A model generated the notes under the pieces. It did no database searches. It worked only from the letters and a program-made list of their open reading frames with translations, and had not been told where the DNA came from. The translations under genes and the position numbers were made by a program. From Bacillus sp. 2205SS5-2 (GTDB taxonomy: Bacteria; Bacillota; Bacilli; Bacillales; Bacillaceae_K): DNA of 46,705 nucleotides. Numbering within the stretch: the first letter of the stretch is position 1; every line of letters begins with the position of its first letter. Where the stretch lies: assembly GCF_037024155.1 (NCBI RefSeq), contig NZ_JAYKTS010000032.1:1-46705 (forward strand). The letters run 5' to 3'. This document shows positions 44,213 to 46,705 of this stretch, piece by piece.

Positions 44213-44931
44213 TAAAAGTGCAAAATTTAAAGAAGTCTTTTGGAGAGCTTGAAGTTTTGAAGGAAATTAGTGCAGAAATTAAATCACAAGAGGTTGTCGT
44301 TGTCATTGGTCCCTCGGGCTCAGGGAAATCAACCTTTCTCCGCTGTTTAAATCTACTAGAAAGTATTACGGGCGGACATGTTTATATTAAAGATCGTGAT
44401 ATTACAGATAAAAACACAAATATAAATAAAATCAGAACCGATGTTGGGATGGTATTCCAACAGTTTAACTTATTTCCTCATAAATCTGTCATTGAAAATA
44501 TTATGCTTTCTCCTGTTCAAGTGAGAAAAATTTCGAAAGAAGAAGCACGTAAAAATGGAATGGAATTGCTTGATAAGGTTGGGTTAAGGGAAAAAGCAGA
44601 TGTATATCCGGACTCCCTTTCCGGCGGCCAAAAACAACGGGTGGCGATCGCTCGAGCCCTTGCGATGGAACCAGAAATTATGTTATTCGATGAACCAACC
44701 TCTGCACTTGATCCAGAAATGGTGGGTGAAGTGCTTGAAGTCATGAAGCAACTAGCACTTGAAGGGATGACTATGATTGTCGTAACCCACGAAATGGGCT
44801 TTGCACGTGAAGTTGGTGACCGGGTTATTTTTATGGATGGTGGCTATATTGTCGAAGAAAATATACCAGAAGAATTATTTGGGAATCCTCAGCATGAACG
44901 AACGAAATCATTTTTAAGTAAAGTTTTGTAG
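44209..44931 (+). CDS. Polar amino-acid ABC transporter ATP-binding protein
   Basis: A 240-residue ATPase. Walker A is [13 protein letters not shown], the Q-loop is FQQFNLFPH, the signature is [16 protein letters not shown], Walker B is [13 protein letters not shown] and the H-loop is VTHEM, the classic GlnQ/ArtR/HisP pattern. It starts within the permease stop (ATGA) and completes the binding protein-permease-ATPase operon. Confidence 0.94.
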   Translation: MIKVQNLKKSFGELEVLKEISAEIKSQEVVVVIGPSGSGKSTFLRCLNLLESITGGHVYIKDRDITDKNTNINKIRTDVGMVFQQFNLFPHKSVIENIMLSPVQVRKISKEEARKNGMELLDKVGLREKADVYPDSLSGGQKQRVAIARALAMEPEIMLFDEPTSALDPEMVGEVLEVMKQLALEGMTMIVVTHEMGFAREVGDRVIFMDGGYIVEENIPEELFGNPQHERTKSFLSKVL

Positions 44932-44986
44932 ATTGAGAGAGAAAGCAACAAATTTCGTTCTTAAAAGACATAATTTTCAAAAAAAC

Positions 44987-45015
44987 TTGACTATTCTAAT
45001 TAGTTAGCAGATAAT
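44987..45015 (+). promoter_or_regulatory. Sigma-A-type promoter of the AGCS symporter gene
   Basis: TTGACT (44987-44992) and GATAAT (45010-45015) are exactly 17 bp apart and lie 30 bp before the ATG. The symporter is therefore probably a separate unit from the ABC operon. Confidence 0.7.
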
Positions 45016-45044
45016 GTAAAAAACTAGTTTCGCAGGGGGTTCTT

Positions 45045-46484
45045 ATGGATTTTATTAATAATATTGTGGGAGAAATGAACGGAGTACTATGGGGATATAT
45101 CCTTATTGTCTTACTACTTGGATTAGGTTTGTATTTTACGATTCGCTCAAAATTTGTTCAAATTCGTCATATTGGAGAGATGTTTCGCCTCCTAGGTGAC
45201 AAAGATGTGCAAACGACGGATAAGAAAGGTCAAATTTCCTCTCTACAAGCTTTTTTCATCGGAGCAGGAACGAGAATCGGTACGGGTAACCTTGCAGGCG
45301 TATCCATTGCGATTGCGCTAGGTGGTCCAGGAGCGATTTTCTGGATGTGGATCGTCGCTATTTTAGGAGGGGCGAGTGCTTTCGTTGAAAGTACATTAGC
45401 ACAAATCTATAAAGCCAAGGATAAGGTAGGATTTAAAGGTGGACCTGGCTACTATATGGAAAAACAGCTAGGAAAGCGTTGGATGAGCACTATTTTTGCA
45501 ATAACGATTATTTTATCTTTTGGTTTAACATTTAACGCAGTGCAAAGTAATACGATTGCATCAGCGTTTAATAATTCATTTGATTGGAACGTTTGGGTGA
45601 TTGCTGGAATTTTAACTGTGCTAACAGCTGCCATCATTTTTGGTGGTGTAAAGCGAATCGCTATGTTTTCATCCATTATCGTGCCATTCATGGCCTTATT
45701 CTATATTATTCTAGCTCTATATGTCATGATTACGAATATCACTTTAATTCCGGATGTATTTTCTCTCATCTTTAAAAGTGCATTTGGTGTAGAACAAGTA
45801 GTTGGCGGTGGAATTGGAGCAGCAATCATGAATGGAGTAAAGCGGGGATTATTCTCCAATGAAGCAGGTATGGGTAGTGCTCCGAATGCGGCCGCAACTG
45901 CAGCAGTTTCACATCCTGTTAAGCAAGGTTTCATTCAAGCACTTGGGGTATTTTTTGACACATTATTGGTTTGTTCGGCAACTGCCTTCATTATCTTAAT
46001 GTCTGATACGTACAGTGCTGGGCTTCCAGAAGGAATTCAAGGAATTGAACTTGCACAGGCTGCGATGAACGATCACTTCAGCTCTTGGGCTAGTATGTTC
46101 TTAGCAATTGCGATCTTCACGTTTGCGTTTAGCTCGATTGTAGGAAGTTATTATTACGGGGAAGCGAATCTACCTTTTATTAGTGAAAGTAAGAGTGCAC
46201 TTCTTGTTTATCGAATTCTAGCTCTTGGTATGATCGTATTTGGCGCAGTGATGCAATTAGAAATCGTTTGGGGATTAGCAGACTTGTCGATGGCACTGAT
46301 GGCAATAACGAACTTAATTGCGATTGGGATACTTGCACCAATTGCTTTCAAAGCGTTGGATAACTACATGCAACAAAGAAAAGCTGGAAAAGATCCTGTC
46401 TTCTATGCGGATGACATTGAAGGACTTAAAGGAGTAGAAAGCTGGCCGGTAAGAGGACACGAGAAAAAAGCGTCCAACCAGTAA
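45045..46484 (+). CDS. Sodium:alanine (or glycine/glutamine) symporter, AGCS family
   Basis: A 479-residue membrane protein with about eleven hydrophobic segments. Family signatures are GAGTRIGTGNLAGVSIAIALGG near residue 75, GGPGYYMEKQLGKRWM, MNGVKRGLFSNEAGMGSAPNAAA and IVGSYYYGEANLPFI. It imports small neutral amino acids with Na+; family members in Bacillus include AlsT and GlnT-like proteins, so alanine, glycine or glutamine are candidates. AGGGGG lies upstream of the ATG, and a strong terminator follows. Confidence 0.92.
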   Translation: MDFINNIVGEMNGVLWGYILIVLLLGLGLYFTIRSKFVQIRHIGEMFRLLGDKDVQTTDKKGQISSLQAFFIGAGTRIGTGNLAGVSIAIALGGPGAIFWMWIVAILGGASAFVESTLAQIYKAKDKVGFKGGPGYYMEKQLGKRWMSTIFAITIILSFGLTFNAVQSNTIASAFNNSFDWNVWVIAGILTVLTAAIIFGGVKRIAMFSSIIVPFMALFYIILALYVMITNITLIPDVFSLIFKSAFGVEQVVGGGIGAAIMNGVKRGLFSNEAGMGSAPNAAATAAVSHPVKQGFIQALGVFFDTLLVCSATAFIILMSDTYSAGLPEGIQGIELAQAAMNDHFSSWASMFLAIAIFTFAFSSIVGSYYYGEANLPFISESKSALLVYRILALGMIVFGAVMQLEIVWGLADLSMALMAITNLIAIGILAPIAFKALDNYMQQRKAGKDPVFYADDIEGLKGVESWPVRGHEKKASNQ

Positions 46485-46496
46485 GTATTTAAGTGG

Positions 46497-46517
46497 GGCT
46501 CCTTCGGGGGCCTTTTT
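46497..46517 (+). terminator. Terminator of the AGCS symporter gene
   Basis: GGCTCC, the tetraloop TTCG, GGGGCC (one G-T pair) and T5 form a compact terminator 12 bp after the stop. The remaining bases to the window end show a possible GGCT-type left terminus near 46561 but no gene. Confidence 0.85.
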
Positions 46518-46705
46518 AAATTGTATGGATGAGTGGTTTTACTAGATTGTTTCTTTTTAATTGGCTCTTTTTATACGAAAATGGGTTTTGATGCTGATTT
46601 TGACACAAAAAAGCACCCTCCCTAAAATGGAATGACCATTTTTAAAGATTGGCTATGGCACCATTACTTGATTTAAGCTGGTTTTGATTTTTGGATATCT
46701 ACCTC

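Overview
The window reads as chromosome of a low-GC, spore-former-type Bacillota (Bacillaceae). Many genes resemble Bacillus subtilis-type families (YunD, YozG/YoaS, AdaA, YhfW, YwmB, YtrA, BioY, a Crp/Fnr-type ArcR). Shine-Dalgarno sites are strong (AAGGAGG type) and CcpA (cre), BirA and Crp/Fnr-like operators are visible. No rRNA, tRNA or CRISPR array was seen.

Layout. 1-2.5 kb: a radical SAM/SPASM gene and an APH-fold kinase gene, each broken by a single frameshift at a short homopolymer. 2.5-8.1 kb: a YunD-like nucleotidase, a DUF2975/XRE pair, a 1.4-kb repeat-rich gap, a flavin reductase-like gene and adaA. 8.2-13.1 kb: a decaying zone with an IS200/IS605 remnant, a histidine-phosphatase pseudogene split by a miniature element with a perfect 8-bp target duplication, intact glnS, and a NERD-domain pseudogene. 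13.4-20.8 kb: a complete arginine deiminase cluster (arcA, arcB, an M20 dipeptidase, a YfcC-type antiporter, arcC, arcR) with Crp/Fnr-like and cre sites. Arginine is deiminated to citrulline, split to ornithine plus carbamoyl phosphate, and carbamate kinase recovers ATP. 21-24.4 kb: polysaccharide deacetylase, CHY zinc finger and nucleotide-sugar epimerase genes, then five tandem hairpin repeats. 24.5-27.8 kb: a GntR/ABC-transporter operon read leftwards. 30-34.2 kb: kynU-kynB-kynA (tryptophan to anthranilate) with a decayed IS607 element between kynB and kynA. 34.3-41.4 kb: DUF1906 protein, FAD/Rieske oxidoreductase, beta-phosphoglucomutase-like gene, bioY-bioB under a BirA-type operator, and an alpha-glucosidase. 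41.7-46.5 kb: YwmB-like protein, a polar amino-acid ABC transporter and an AGCS symporter.

The most unusual content is non-coding. A family of miniature elements shares GGCT-type inverted termini, and at its clearest sites 8-bp target duplications. It is scattered through the window in several interior types. One type carries, at a fixed internal position, a variable number of 116-119 bp self-complementary units. At least three unit subtypes (11 units in total) keep the same outer stem but have different inner sequences that are still complementary. This looks like compensatory evolution of a folded RNA or DNA. I know of no named family for it, and it is the best candidate here for an undescribed system.

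At least seven genes or transposase genes are broken. Some lesions are single-base homopolymer changes that could be sequencing errors. Others (insertion with target duplication, large internal deletions, multiple stops) are real decay.
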